A stretch of 64,000 nt of DNA from Luidia sarsii (taxonomy: Eukaryota; Echinodermata; Asteroidea; Paxillosida; Luidiidae), in assembly GCA_949987565.1 (NCBI GenBank), contig OX465120.1:9190587-9254586 (forward strand), in the 5' to 3' direction. Below, in pieces: positions 29,165 to 41,029 of this stretch; positions within the stretch are counted from its first letter, which is position 1; the number at the start of each line of letters is the position of its first letter. A program made the position numbers and the translations under genes. Under the pieces are notes generated by a model, which saw only the letters and a program-made list of their open reading frames with translations, made no database searches and was not told the DNA's origin.

Positions 29165-30700
29165 TGAGGTGGTTTCGAGTAGGATTATTGCTGGTAGAGA
29201 GATCATGAAGATGAACACTCTCAATAAACTGTTCATAAACACAGTGAGGAAACGAGAGTGCGTTGACATTATCACATACCGCAATTCGCAGTTAAAGTCA
29301 AGGCTTATGCACACATTTCCTGAACTCCAGTATGTACAGCACGAATCAACCTATGTGAGTTTGTATTTTGCCCAGCTGATGAGGATAGAGTACTCATAGG
29401 CCTACAAGACAGTGAATCAGTTCTGAGTCTGAAAGTGACGAGCCACACACTAGCAGTAAAGACGATCAACACCAAGTTCATGCACATAAAGTAATGTCAT
29501 CTGACCCCGTCCATGAAGATGCTGCTCAGATTTATAGATCTGCATTTTTTTTTCTGAGCGATGCTGTCAGCAGTACACACTCTGTCACAAGCAGTCTGAC
29601 AGAATGTGAGAGCACTGACATGGTTCCGTCACTTCTCTTCAACTTCATCAGAAGGTGCACTGGTTTGCATAATAATTTTTCCATGGAGAGAGTTGAAATA
29701 CACGATCATGCTGACAAATTAAAGGTGCTCTCAATCGCACAGGACATCATCTCACTATTCTTTACAAGAACGGAAACTGATGCCTAAACACTTGGCTCTT
29801 GGAATGAACCTTTGTCACATGACAGGCTCATCAAAGTTGCAGCAACTTCTCAATGATTTTGGGCACTGTGTCTCCCATTATGTCATTCTGGAGCACGACA
29901 CGGCTCTTGCCACACAGCAACTGCAACTTGAAAATGGTGTTCCACCAGGAATTGTCTACAATACTTTTACAAAATTGATGTGGGACAACAATGATCTCAG
30001 GTACAGACATGCTTTTAATTTAATTGAATATATGAACTAAATCATTTTCCTTCAAATTGCTTTGTCACAAAATATAATTTATAAAACAAATGACCAATGA
30101 CTACTTTAATACGTTAGTGTCAAATTACATAAAATATATGGTCAATCATACCTGTCATTGTAAGAAACAAGAAAAAAGTAAAATCATGATATCCTGGTGG
30201 TGGAAGGGGAATGAATTAAACAAAATAAATAAACAAAAAAGTTAGACATTCTTATTATGTTAAGGAAACATACTGTTAGGTGTACATGCATTATGTACAT
30301 TGGAGACTGTAAATTGAATATTTGAAAATGGTTGGATATACACAGAGAAAGGGACCACTCATAACACCAATGGGATAATCATACATCGAGTCAGCACAGA
30401 TCCAACTCAAAGGCAACCGGAGGCCACATCTCTAATGCGGACCAGAAAGCGCACATTTGATGATCCAGCACCTGACATACCAGAATAATTTGACCCTTGA
30501 CGCTTTGAACCTGTCCTCTGCTGTCCTTGTGATGGATCAAGCAGTCTATGCAAAAGCTCAAGAGATTCCTTGGCAGGGTAGGCAAGATTATACTGAGCGA
30601 CTAGTTGTACGAATTTCACACGGTGATGGCCTTCCTTGCGGTGATAGGAAAGCGGTTTCGGGTTGCTGGTCTTTTAGATGTTGCCATTGAGTGCACCGTG
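29165..30700 (+). pseudogene. Frameshifted copy of a widespread multicopy invertebrate protein family
   Basis: Consecutive segments in shifting frames line up as one protein: 29,169-29,345 (VDIITYRNSQLKSRLMHTFP), about 29,342-29,490 (CPADEDRVLIGLQDSES), 29,494-29,780 (DMVPSLLFNFIRRCTGL, DKLKVLSIAQDIISL), 29,780-30,005 (MTGSSKLQQLLNDFGHCVSH, then a WDNNDL end), 30,340-30,487 (KGTTHNTNGIIIHRVS) and 30,490-30,685 (VMDQAVYAKAQEI, then frameshift, HTVMAFLAVIGKRF). I recognise the pattern TGSxxLxxLLNxFGH...DNND...GTTHxTNG...HTxxxFLAxIGKxF from unnamed proteins present in many copies in cnidarian and marine deuterostome genomes. No function is known to me. 30,006-30,340 has a GT donor and AG acceptor but the phases do not match. 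At least three frameshifts make this copy inactive. Confidence 0.6.
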
Positions 30701-30965
30701 CATGTACATGTGCACTTACACGTAATGTACATTTACATCTTGGAGGTGTGACATCAACGGGTGAAGCCATAGAGAATATGAAAGACAAGAGTCGTTAATG
30801 AAGTGAGGATTGGTTATTTTCTTCCTCAGTATTTCGGCCAGGAGGTTGTATAGTTCGGATACGTTTAATCCGCAGTTTTTCCCTGCTGAGGCAGACATCT
30901 TTCTGTTGGCCAAGGGACTCTATGCTTTGTACAGTCATGTCAAGAATGGAAAGATTTTGGAGATA
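30700..30965. other. Junction between pseudogene and Penelope remnant
   Basis: Contains ACATGTACATGTGC-like sequence near 30,705 and an unrecognised frame at 30,810-30,960. Confidence 0.3.
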
Positions 30966-31140
30966 TATTGCAATCTACGAGATCAGATTGTTCGTGCTGA
31001 GGTCCCATTATTTAGGATCCTTTACCACAGACACAACATGGAACCTCTAATTGTAACTCTGAATGTGTAGTTTGCCAGAACCATGTGGAGGAAGCAGTCC
31101 CCTTTAGTGGCCACTCCTCTGACTCCTCATCTGACCAATT
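30965..31140 (+). pseudogene. Penelope-like element coding remnant (linker before GIY-YIG)
   Basis: Reads NLRDQIVRAEVP, then after a frameshift SNCNSECVVCQNHVEEAVPF and SGHSS. This lines up with NLRDLIVRAEVPP and CTSKCIVCKTHVKEIDSF of the element at 51.4-53.3 kb, about residues 485-532, but from a different subfamily. Confidence 0.7.
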
Positions 31141-31960
31141 GAATGACCAAATATCATTTATCTTTTGTATTGCTCTTAAAATAGATCAAACGTGCTTTGC
31201 ATCAGATGAATAATCATCGTATGCAAAGATCGAAAAAGAAGATACCACGTTTGAAACACTTCGGTATAAAGCTCAATAAATTAATCGATTGATTTGTCAG
31301 ACATTTCTAAAACCCGGCTCATGCCCTGGCATTATCCACTATCGGTAATATTGGATTCATCCATCTTAAATTATAATGAATAGAACCGAGAGACATGTGG
31401 CTTAAATTGTGCAGACCGCCGTCCGCTTTTAAAAGGACTCATAAGTTATAAGTTATATTCAGCGTAGGATAGCAGATGCGAATCTTGAACGGGCTTTCGT
31501 TTATACAAGACCTGCGGAGGATGAATAGTGTTTTAGTTTCATTTGCGAGTTGTTGATATTTTTCGGCGCAGGATAATGCAGTCAGTCCAATCTAATCAGC
31601 GTGCAATTCGGCTTTTTGTCTCTGGACAAAGGACGGTCGGAAGATGGTATGAATGGGAGTCAGAAATCGGTAAACAAGACTTTGTTCGCTGCGACTCCAG
31701 GGGCTCAGTTTGATTTTCCGTGAATTCCTCTATGTTAAATCTGTTTTAAGGGTAATCCATTGTGCGAGTATTGCATAAAAGGCTCGACTTGGGCTGCCCT
31801 GGCGTCACTCGGCCTGCCGTTTGGACACTGCGCTGCTGGCATCCTGTGCGTCTCTCCATCTCCTCTTCAGTCTACGTGGACTCCTTGAAGTCAGACGCTA
31901 ACCACTGCAGGTAGCACGCCGGGAGAAGTCCCTCAGCACGGTAAGTCGATTTTATCATCA
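31141..31960. other. Spacer, nothing recognised
   Basis: Mixed-composition sequence with no long frame. An inverted pair GATCAAACGTGCTTTGCAT / ATGCAAAGATC lies at about 31,183-31,231. Confidence 0.35.
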
Positions 31961-31964
31961 TCAT

Positions 31965-32430
31965 CTTCTTATTCTTTTCCTTCAACTTGTTATTTTCCTT
32001 CTCCTCCTTGTCATCTTTATCGTTTGTCTTCCCCCTCTTCATCTTATTTTCCCTCTTCTTCCTCGTCTTCATCTTCTTCCTCGTCTTCTTCCTGTTCTTA
32101 TTATTCACGCATTTCTTCTTCCTCTTCTTCATCCTCTTATTCTTCCTCTTCTTCTTCATCTGCTTATTTATCTTTTTCCTCTTCTTCCTCTACTTCCTCT
32201 TCTTCCTCTTCTTCCTCTTCTTCCTCTTCTTCCTCTTCTTCCTCTTCTTCCTCTTCTTCATCCTCTTACTCTTCCTCTTCGTCTTCATCTGCTTATTTCT
32301 CTTTTCCTCTTCTTCCTCTTCTTCCTCTTCTTCCTTTTTTTTCCTGTTCTTGATTTTATTCACTTTTTATTCTTTTTCGGCCTTCTCCTTATTCTTCGTT
32401 TTTCCTCTTCTTCATCTTCTTCTCGTAAGA
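31965..32430. repeat. TTC/TTCC polypyrimidine microsatellite
   Basis: About 460 bp of almost pure pyrimidine on the plus strand, with the cleanest CTTCTTCCT period at 32,170-32,265. Poly-Phe/Ser and poly-Lys frames here are artefacts. Confidence 0.9.
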
Positions 32431-33495
32431 CACATGCATTTGTACAAAATAATGAATCCTTTTTAATTCGCGTACGAACAACTAACTATTTTAGCCCTTT
32501 TCCAAAAAAAGCAAAGTTTCATCGTTCGATTATAAATACTGTACATAGGATTAAAATGATTATAACGCATTGCGTTTTGCGTTCAAAAACAACACGCTGC
32601 GTGTTTAAACCCTACCAAAGTGGAAGGAATGGTTTTTGCTAATTTTGATCTCTGGAAAAGTGAATAGCAATCCCCAAAGATGAATATAACGGTATACCAG
32701 TATTTTGTTCTGATTTGAGCACCTTTCCCCGAGATGTTGTCCTTCTGGTCCGTAAGCCCGTTACACTGGGTGAAGTGTCGTATCACGGCTGATTTTCAAT
32801 GACTCTAATAAGATCTTTTCAAATCATGTGTTTATAATCAGAAACAACATGAGAGCTCAAATTAATTACTTATCTGCAGGTGTGTTGTAAAATATTGCGT
32901 TCAAAATATAAAATACACTAACTGAAAATATTTACCGCGTGCTTCTTGATGCAGTAACAAATTGTTAATCATCACCAAATATGAATCATTTCCAGTTACT
33001 TTTGGGAGGTTTATTAGTCAAACTAGGATCCAAAACATTTGGGGGTCTTTGAAGGCTATCATACTTATGATGTGACGCTTAAACAAACGTTGGGGTTCAA
33101 TGTTTCATTTTGGTTGTGATTCGGACAACATGAGGTTTTACAAGTAGAGGGGTGGTTTCTTAAAAACCTTGCTGAAATTCAGCGTGTTTTGGTAGATCGA
33201 TACATTGACTCGCACATGGCGTTTACTGGAGAATATTGCCATAGTTTATATCTCAAGATTTTTCCACCAATGGGAAGAGTATAATTAGGTTCCTATTGCT
33301 ACCATTCAACTACTATTCTAAACCATGCCCAAAAGTTACCGAAATACAACGCGAGATAGATGACGGGGCGATGCGCAGCCATTAAAAAACCACTCCTCGA
33401 GCAGAACGGCTACGGAATTGTGTGTCGTGTATGGCACGTCGTGAGTGGTTGCACGGCGCCTTTACACACTGAACAAAAGGCACAAAATCAAAACA
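32431..33495. other. AT-rich spacer, nothing recognised
   Basis: No frame above about 70 codons and no repeat I could match elsewhere in the window. Confidence 0.4.
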
Positions 33496-33499
33496 TATA

Positions 33500-33790
33500 C
33501 GCATTCCGAGGCGTTTTGATCGTAGCAGGACCTCTCTCAAATGCTAAATGATACAATAACAAATAAGAAGGGGAAAGTAACAGGGTCTTGGATGGCAGAG
33601 GACAAAAGGGATAACCTGCAGGGTGGCATCAAAGTGAATGGCAGAGGTTTGGGTAAGGATTACATAGTGTAAGGTAAACATAAATATATGAAAGAGTGAA
33701 CGACAGAAGTGAGGGAGTGAACACCAATGGGACCTTGTTATGGCAAAGTGGATTGCGGCTGGTTTTGCTCTGATCAATGTAATAAGCACT
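33500..33790 (-). repeat. Penelope-type 3' remnant
   Basis: GAGGCGTTTTGATCGTAGCA, then GGACCTCTCTCAAATGC, followed by a purine-rich stretch and GAACACCAATGGGACC. The same order (motif, then purine tract) is seen at 50.9-51.3 kb. Confidence 0.5.
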
Positions 33791-33964
33791 GAGTGTCCCC
33801 TTTATAATGCCTAATCCATATCTAAACCTCTTACATTTCCCCTTGAGCGTTCAATGCATGGTGATTCCAGGTGAACAAAAAATAAGCAGGTTTTATAATG
33901 TTATACACAATAGATAGCACGTAATATTTGCGTCGAGGAGAATGTAATTCAATAATGCCTTGCC

Positions 33965-34041
33965 CTTGCTCGACGTAAAAAGTGCTCAGTGCTTTGCCCG
34001 GGCAAATCATCGAGCACTTTATGTTTACTACGTCGAGCAAG
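33965..34041. repeat. Cruciform-forming inverted repeat
   Basis: Arms CTTGCTCGACGTA and TACGTCGAGCAAG, inner AAGTGCTC / GAGCACTT, and a perfect central palindrome TTTGCCCGGGCAAA at 33,993-34,006. Confidence 0.8.
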
Positions 34042-36315
34042 TGCAAAACCTCAATGAGTTAATGTTGTACACTTGAACATGGAGAAATCAAGATCGGATC
34101 ATCCCCCCAAAAAAATTGCATGCGCCTACGGGACAATTTGTACTTGCCGAAACTACGTTTTTGGCCCATTTCCCCCAGAAAATTACCCCCTGTCCGATAG
34201 ATAATTACCCTTTCCGTTGGGAATATTAATGTTATTCCATTTAGCGGAGTAAAATACATTTATATAATTATATGTATATATATATATATATATATCAAAC
34301 TAAAGGTAGCTACTTAAAAAAAAAGAGGAGCAGGACATAAGGAAAAGTGACAGCAGCCTATACGTAATTAATGGCAATGGTGACGTTTAAGCCCCTCAAA
34401 TTGTGACTTTATCAAACAATAACACCTGCCTTCATGGAAAACATTCATCCACATTATTTAATGTTAATGTGTAGAATTAAATACAATTTGTAGTTGAAAA
34501 AGCTGTCTCAGTCTATCAACACTTCGTGCGAGTTGACCTGCGTACGAGCTCACATGCGTACGGTTGACCAAATTGCATACACGTTGGCGTGTGTGCGAGC
34601 TCAGCCTGGTCTCAACGCTATGCATTTCTTGTAATGTACATTACCCATACGCCAAGAAATAATACCAACTCTTAGTCTGTCCACAGCCGACCGCGTACGC
34701 CCCCCCTTTGATTTATTTTCCCAGTATACATAAACCATGCACATGACATTGTGTACTGCTTGCCGATGATCACCAGTCGTGATTTCCTTCAAAAAGTCAA
34801 CGAAGAAAGAACTAAAGATACAATACAACTGATTCACAATCCGTGATATCTGTAATTATATTTGCTAAATCTTAAATCGGGAGATGTTGCATTTGAAATT
34901 ATTGAAAATGTCTACTAATTTTGCTGCTGAAAATGGCACTTCAGTGCAACACTATAGATTAGTAAAAACAATAAGTGACTTGGTAGGTGATACCTTTGGA
35001 TCATGATCTTGGCTATCCTCGTACAAGACGTTCTCTCCGGTACGACACCGGGCAGAGATCCAGACCAAACGCACGCAAACAAGGGCACAATGACACTACC
35101 GTGCCGGGTCCAAGCTGTACACGGCACTCATGTCGTGCCGCTGTCATCCCACACACAGCAGTGTGTTCGTACATGCATTTGTACGAGTATGTACGGCGGG
35201 GAATGGCATGCGCAATATATGAGTGAAGAAAGGGGCTGCATGGCAAGGCAGCAAGCACTATTTCTGAAGGCCGAAGCCTGAGACATTCCACTCTCTGCCT
35301 CGACGCGGATGCTTCATCACCAATGAGCGGCTGCATTCGGTAGGACTGTCCTATGCACTATACTGGCGCTTCTCTAATGTACACAATTACTGCCAAATCT
35401 TAATTAGTTGCATGTAGCATGTTGCACGGCGAGCGACTGCTAGTTTCATCTGATTTTGTGTTGCAATTATCGACACATTTTTGGGGTATAAGTACAATTA
35501 TTGTAATATATCTTAGCCCTCTGCTCCACCCTCGTGCCGTGAACTGCTTAGGGTAAGAAACCAGAGGTAAAACTCAACCAGTAAGCAACTTGCGGCAAAA
35601 CCTTGCGGCGTGCCACGTTTAATGGAAATCTTGATTGAACTGAAAAATCTTGAGTTTTATATTCCCGTTATTTTGAGATGGGGTCCTAATTTTGATTAGT
35701 TATAATTAAACGGTCGTTAACTTGATTGACCTCGCGCTACTGTCACACCCATACACATTCTCTTAGACTGTTATTCAAAATTGCCCTATTCATATCGTGA
35801 TAACCCAAATGCTAGGCTTGTTGGTACCGTATAGAACAATGATTCCTGCTATATGTACTTTGTTTCATAGGAACCTATTTTTTTTTAGAGTACAGGTGTT
35901 CAATATCGCCTTTTGTTAGATACAGAGTGCATGCAATTTATATACGGCCCAATGGAAACGCATCGAACCCTACTAGCTGTCCATTAAAAATATATATTAA
36001 ATTCTTCCTATTTGCCTTTTACGGACTTCTCTGAAGTCTGACAGGGAGGAACTACTTGCCAAGTACTCCAGTAATCTTCATTCATGACTTGGGCATAGCA
36101 AGGCCATAACAAGGCCGTGTGACTGGCGCAATGCATAACACACGAGCTGCCTAGTAGTAGCCAGTTGTTAAAGCCAGTTGTTAAATGTTTATTCTCTCGG
36201 GCATGGGCAGACACCCCTAGCCAGTGTAACACAATACAACGTGATCCGACACCGGACCTTTGGATGCCCTACGAGGGCTGGGATTCTGCACTTTTGCAGC
36301 AAAACCTTTTTTATA
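34042..36315. other. Spacer with an AT dinucleotide run
   Basis: A (TA)n run lies at about 34,262-34,296. A frame pair at 34,987-35,281 is Cys/Arg-rich and unrecognised. No supported gene. Confidence 0.4.
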
Positions 36316-36319
36316 CGGA

Positions 36320-37060
36320 TTTTGTTTTAGCTCTTTCGCCGCAAAGCGGAAAAGCTATCGATTTTGTTCAGACTTGTTCTCTTCTATTTCTTATCGGAAA
36401 AATCCCTAAGACTTTGCCCAGGGGTTTGTGATTGTCATTTTGGCCATTGCGGCAAACACATTTTTTTAACCAAGTTTGACAAGTGCATATAATCCTTACT
36501 CAAATTGCGCAACGTAATCTGAAATCATCATGACGTCATCAAGTGTCACGTGACAGCGGTTTAAAGGCACACATTTATCCAAGGTAGGCAAAATAATAGC
36601 CTCGTTGGGTAAAGGTGTATCCAAAATTGCTACCATAAAGGTATGAGTCATATCATGAATACTTATGTCAAAAGTGTAAATACTAAAGTCATGAATTGTT
36701 TAATTGTTAAATTTAAATTGAGCATATTATTTGACCAACGCTACCGGATTTATTTTTCCTTTTACATCTATTGGGATAGTGTTTAGAAACCCCCGGGGAC
36801 AATGTGACATTACGCAATCATGACGTCATCAACATGTGTGATTTTGACACACATATTAGCCATTGACCAATTTCCTTGAAACTCGGTGGGCAGTTAGGTA
36901 TTAAGCATACACTCAAAATATTATTTTGGAACAAATTGTCCATTATTTCGATTTGTTATGATTGTTTGAATATTACAATCGAGTCCCCTAGACTTTATGC
37001 ATAAAATATATGTGTCGGGGTTAGGCATGGAGGGTATCTAACAAGACTTTTGACACAAAC
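36320..37060 (+). repeat. ~800-bp CRE/CACGTG repeat, diverged copy
   Basis: Starts with the hairpin-like TTTCGCCGCAAAGCGGAAAA, then TGACGTCATCAAGTGTCACG with TGACAGC, a second CATGACGTCATCAACATG, and TGTGTCGGGGTTAGGCATGG near the end. Same order as the tandem copies at 55.8-58.9 kb. Confidence 0.7.
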
Positions 37061-37434
37061 CACATGTTAGTGTTACACACATACCATGGTCAAGCCCTTT
37101 AGTTTGATGACCTTGCTCCAAGGCCATTTGCAGGACAGAGCTACAGTTGTCTATCATAGGTCTATTAATAACCTACTCACACTAGTTTCTCACAGGTCAG
37201 TGTAAAACTAGGCAACATTTATTGCCCTTTTATCTTGTCTTAGATAATATTTTGAGCCAAAAACTTCACTGTGTTGGTTTTGTAGAGGATGTTCAATTGT
37301 TCACAACGCAAACTGCAGTAATCTTTTGACCTTTAGCAATATTGTACAGGGACTTTAAGTGGACGCTAAGATGGTCCTACATTGTATGCAGTTGCTTAAG
37401 TCGAAACCTTCAGATTTATTTTTTGCCAGAAATG

Positions 37435-37830
37435 CAGAAAGTTATTGAATATGCTGTATGCGGAAAAGCCCTATAGTCTGTTGCAAACATACATCATTGT
37501 GAGCTCTATTCAGCTTTTCTGCAGCTTCTGGCAAAGCGGAATTTTTTCTTCTTCTGATTTTAGGCCTTTCCGTCTCAACGGAAAAGGCATCTTCTTGCTT
37601 TCTTCTTTTTCATGTTCTTCCTCTTCTTCGGTCAAAAATCACATAGACAAAGCACGGGTGCATTGTAACCCGTTCTTTAGCAATATGAAAATACCGTTCT
37701 TAACCAAACTTGGTCGAAACATTATCCCTGAGGTCTATTAGTGCCGCGCACAATGAAGCTAACATTATGCCATTAAGTGTCATGTGACAGAGCTTTAAAG
37801 GACACGTGTTTTAACTCCATTTTAAGCAAA
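37435..37830 (+). repeat. Repeat 3' end followed by next unit start
   Basis: ATATGCTGTATGCGGAAAAG and CTGTTGCAAACATACAT (3' end hairpin region), then a second unit: TTCTTCCTCTTCTTCGG, ATAGACAAAGCACGGG and GTCATGTGACAGAGCTTTAA. Confidence 0.65.
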
Positions 37831-38475
37831 AGTGCATTTTGTTTGGTTTGTAAAGATGATGGTGCTTTCCCATTCATTGACGCTGCCTCTCTGGTGACTC
37901 GTGGAACTAAAATGCAAGAAACATTTTTAGGACGATGTACCGTGTTCTTTGCTAATAAATTATTCCATATCTGGTTAAGCCGGTTTAACCATAAAACAAG
38001 GACGTAGCAGTATGCATTGGCTACGGTTGGTTAATATAGCATGCCACAAGATCGGAGCGGTGCTCGCAAGGGTATTGAAACCAGGGACGCTTTGCAGCTC
38101 ACATGGTGTTGAAATAAAATCTTTTCCTGCCTCTCGTCAATTGCAGTAGTTATCTTGGCAGATCCGTTCACCTCATTGTCGTATGGTAAGGGTTAGAGTG
38201 GCCGGGTTGGGTTATATAGTGATTTGTTCCTGAGGTAAGGACAGTAATGTCCAGGGTTTCACCTGGTTCCTCAAATAAATCAGAATCGCCTGGTACGGGG
38301 GTTGTTGTTGTGGACTTGCGAAGTTTTATAGCCCGGTTGAACATTCCCGTGTGTTTTTGGCTTGTTTGGTAAGCAATGGGGGTTTGTTTGGGAAAATATC
38401 CCTGGGAAGTTCATTACTTTGGATGTGTTGCCAGTGTCTGTTGTTTGCTCGTTGTAAATCACAGGGCTTAAAGAG
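37831..38475. other. Spacer, nothing recognised
   Basis: Short open frames only. Confidence 0.35.
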
Positions 38476-38477
38476 GC

Positions 38478-38650
38478 AGTGTCGTCGTGCTGGTTTGCTT
38501 CCTAATGCACTCGTAGGCACTAACCTCATAAGGACACAGCAATAGACCCACACTGTTGTTTGTCTGATCATGACAATATAAGGCAATTACCACAGAGTAG
38601 AGACAGTGCCTGGTTCAGTACTAAATGGTTCCCTGGGGCATTGCAGTCTG
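38478..38650 (+). repeat. Dispersed direct repeat, copy 1
   Basis: Matches 46,748-46,920: CAGTGTCGTCGTGCTGGTTT, GGCACTAACCTCATAAGGAC, ACCACAGAGTAGAGACAGTG and GTACTAAATGGTTCCC in the same order. Confidence 0.75.
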
Positions 38651-39234
38651 CTGGCCAGACTTCTTATCTCTTGGGACTTGGAACACAGAGGAGGTTCCTA
38701 CTTAAATGCATTGAGGTCGTACGAGGGCGCTATTTGAAAAAAAATGTAAACTTTACTGACGACACTGCATGATTATTGGTGGTGCTCTACACACAAGGGG
38801 TGCTGACATTTGTTGGGTTTTGAACAAAGTAGCGATTTTCCGGGAGATGCTTTGTTTAGGAACAAGCTCGATTTCAGGTTTCGAGTAGCCTCTGTTAGGT
38901 AATATTTGCAAGTTATGATCGTTTGTTTGAAGTCTTCAGTTATTTTTGTATCCTTTGGATATCGGAGACATTCTCCGTAGATGGATGGGTTGGATCCGTG
39001 AGGGAGTTTGAAGACATTGAAAGTAGATTTGGCAGGTTTCCGTTGTTTTTTTGTTGAACCGTTGTGTGGAAACGATTACCATTGATATTGGTTTGGTCAT
39101 AGAGTGGAGGCCTCGTGGGTAAGGTTCGGATGCGTTTGGTTCACTTCTTGGATGATGAAAGTGGTAGATTGACAGGGGTAGTTGGTTGTTTTATGGATAA
39201 GCGATATGTGTGGGTTGTTGTATGACGGGTAAGC
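38651..39234. other. Spacer, nothing recognised
   Basis: TTGG-rich plus strand, no feature supported. Confidence 0.35.
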
Positions 39235-39480
39235 AATCTGCTCTGTTGCAAACAGACATAATTATAAGCTCTATTCAACTTTTGTAATTAAGACGTCATC
39301 AGAGGTGCGCAAAGTTTCAAATTTCAAATACCAATTATGATGCAACATTAGGGATGTACACTTGGCATTAATCTATGTTGGCAAAATGAGTATCCAAAGA
39401 ATGACATCATATGACCGTGACGTCATTATATGAATATTAATCATGCGATGTTATCTTCGGAATTACACATTCAATATGAT
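39235..39480 (+). repeat. ~800-bp repeat fragments
   Basis: CTCTGTTGCAAACAGACATA (3' hairpin) followed by AAGACGTCATCAGAGG and later GACCGTGACGTCATTATATG and AATATTAATC, in an internally deleted order. Confidence 0.55.
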
Positions 39481-39654
39481 TTTTCTGGCCAACAGATTAA
39501 TACTGTTTTCTTTTATATATATTGAGTATATGATAAACAACCACCTGGCTATTGGTAGGGCCTCGGAAAAAAGCACAATCGTTCACATTCCATCCATTTG
39601 CTGTTCTATTGATCGATTGCTCTGATCGACAATTAAGCAGCATTTTAGTTCCCT

Positions 39655-40530
39655 CTGACACACAGGAATCCCATAGGGCCTACATGTGCAGCAAATTCCA
39701 GAAATCGTTCAAAGCAACGTGTTACTCAACGGCAACCAGCCGAGAGGGATATACCATTTCTAGCAGGGTGTTGTTTCTCCTTAAGGAAGACAAAATAGGC
39801 CTATAAGAAAAACTAGAAAGACACGGCGTTTTGACAATCAGCACTTGGCATAATTACCGTATACTAGCCATTAATCACCTTTTCTCCCCTTCCTTTCATT
39901 CTCTCTTACCACTTCCCCTCGACGTCGCTTTATCTATTCAATTCCCCGTCTCGCCTATATCACACTCCCTTCCCCGCCCTCTCCCTCGCCATATGTAGTG
40001 ACTGCACGCTGCACACCAACTCAGCCGGAACCCCCACCCACCCTTCGCTCTCCACCTCCGTTTCTCCCACTTTCTCTCTAACCCATAGACTCAAGGCCGA
40101 TGTACGGTTAAATACATACAATTTCACTTGATTGGTTTCATCGGGGCAGTGGGGTTCCAAATTGTGTTAGGGACCCCCTTTAGACTGGTATAAGAAAAAC
40201 TATATAAACCCCAATGGAGCAAGTTGAGGGTGGTGATATTTCAGTAGCTACGCCGCTATTCACTGGGCGCAAGCATTGTGTACTTTAATATTATGTGGTA
40301 ACAAAGGATCTGATCCCTGCTGCGTTTACACAGGATCATGCTCCCACAGGGATCGCACAATGAGCAATGGAAACTGTCTCCAAAGTTTATTTACGTTGTT
40401 CAGTGTGGAGTAACCATGCCTAGCAGAAAGTCAGTTCTCAAAGGTAAAATGCAATGCATTTTGTTTGTTTTAAATATTTCAAATATTACAATGTCACAGT
40501 ACCAGTTTCTCGCTAAATTGACATACCTAT
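39655..40530 (+). repeat. Duplicated block B, copy 1
   Basis: Direct copy of 45,395-46,310: AGCAAATTCCAGAAATCGTT, GGAAGACAAAATAGGC, AACCCCCACCCACCCTTCGC, GATCGCACAATGAGCAATGG and CAGTGTGGAGTAACCATGCC. The first part corresponds to the putative exon at 45,407-45,668 but has lost about 80 bp and stops early. The last part carries the putative start exon 40,416-40,443. Confidence 0.75.
40416..40443 (+). CDS. Putative tiny first coding exon (duplicated gene, copy 1)
   Basis: ATG in a fair context (GTAACCATGC) followed by nine in-frame codons, MPSRKSVLK, and a GTAAAA donor in phase 1. The counterpart at 46,201-46,228 keeps ATG, frame and donor. No downstream exon could be tied to it, so it may be chance within a duplicated non-coding block. 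Confidence 0.25.
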
Positions 40531-41025
40531 GTTTCGGCATGCAGATTTAGTATTTATTATTTCAAATGATACTTCGTTGAAAAGAAAATACTTTTAGTCA
40601 TTATTTTCGAGTTTTAAACCTGTTTTAAACGGGTAAAAAAATAATTAAGTAAAACTAAAGTTTGGCAGGGGCAGCCACGACCCAGTGAAGGCCGTTCTTG
40701 GTAACGTCGTGTGAGTCTAACCGAGTCCATTACTCTTTCGAGGAAGTTGAATTGAGTAATATGCCCACATATGCAAACATAACCAAAAGACGAGTACCGT
40801 ACAAGCTATCTACTTTGTTCCATGTTTGTCATCAATTTTCATGTTACCCTCCCTTTCTATATGTGTTGGTCATGTCATTGTGCTCTGAGAAAGGTCCTTC
40901 TAGTAACCGAAGTCCGGTAGGAAAAACGAAACAGGACATAAAGAGCAGCGCCCTCAATAACTACGGACATACGTTTGATCTATAATTATAATGTACATGT
41001 ACCATAGCAAATTCATAATACAAAA
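40531..41025. other. Spacer with a Penelope-type terminal fragment
   Basis: 40,878-40,910 reads CTCTGAGAAAGGTCCTTCTA followed by GTAACCGAAG, a decayed family motif in plus orientation. The rest holds only short frames. Confidence 0.45.
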
Positions 41026-41029
41026 CTAG

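Noticed and set aside
29494..30040. Two adjacent open frames as an intact small gene
   Set aside because: They overlap in different frames and are parts of one longer family protein broken by frameshifts.
31872..32466. Poly-Lys, poly-Phe and poly-Ser frames
   Set aside because: Translations of the TTC/TTCC microsatellite.
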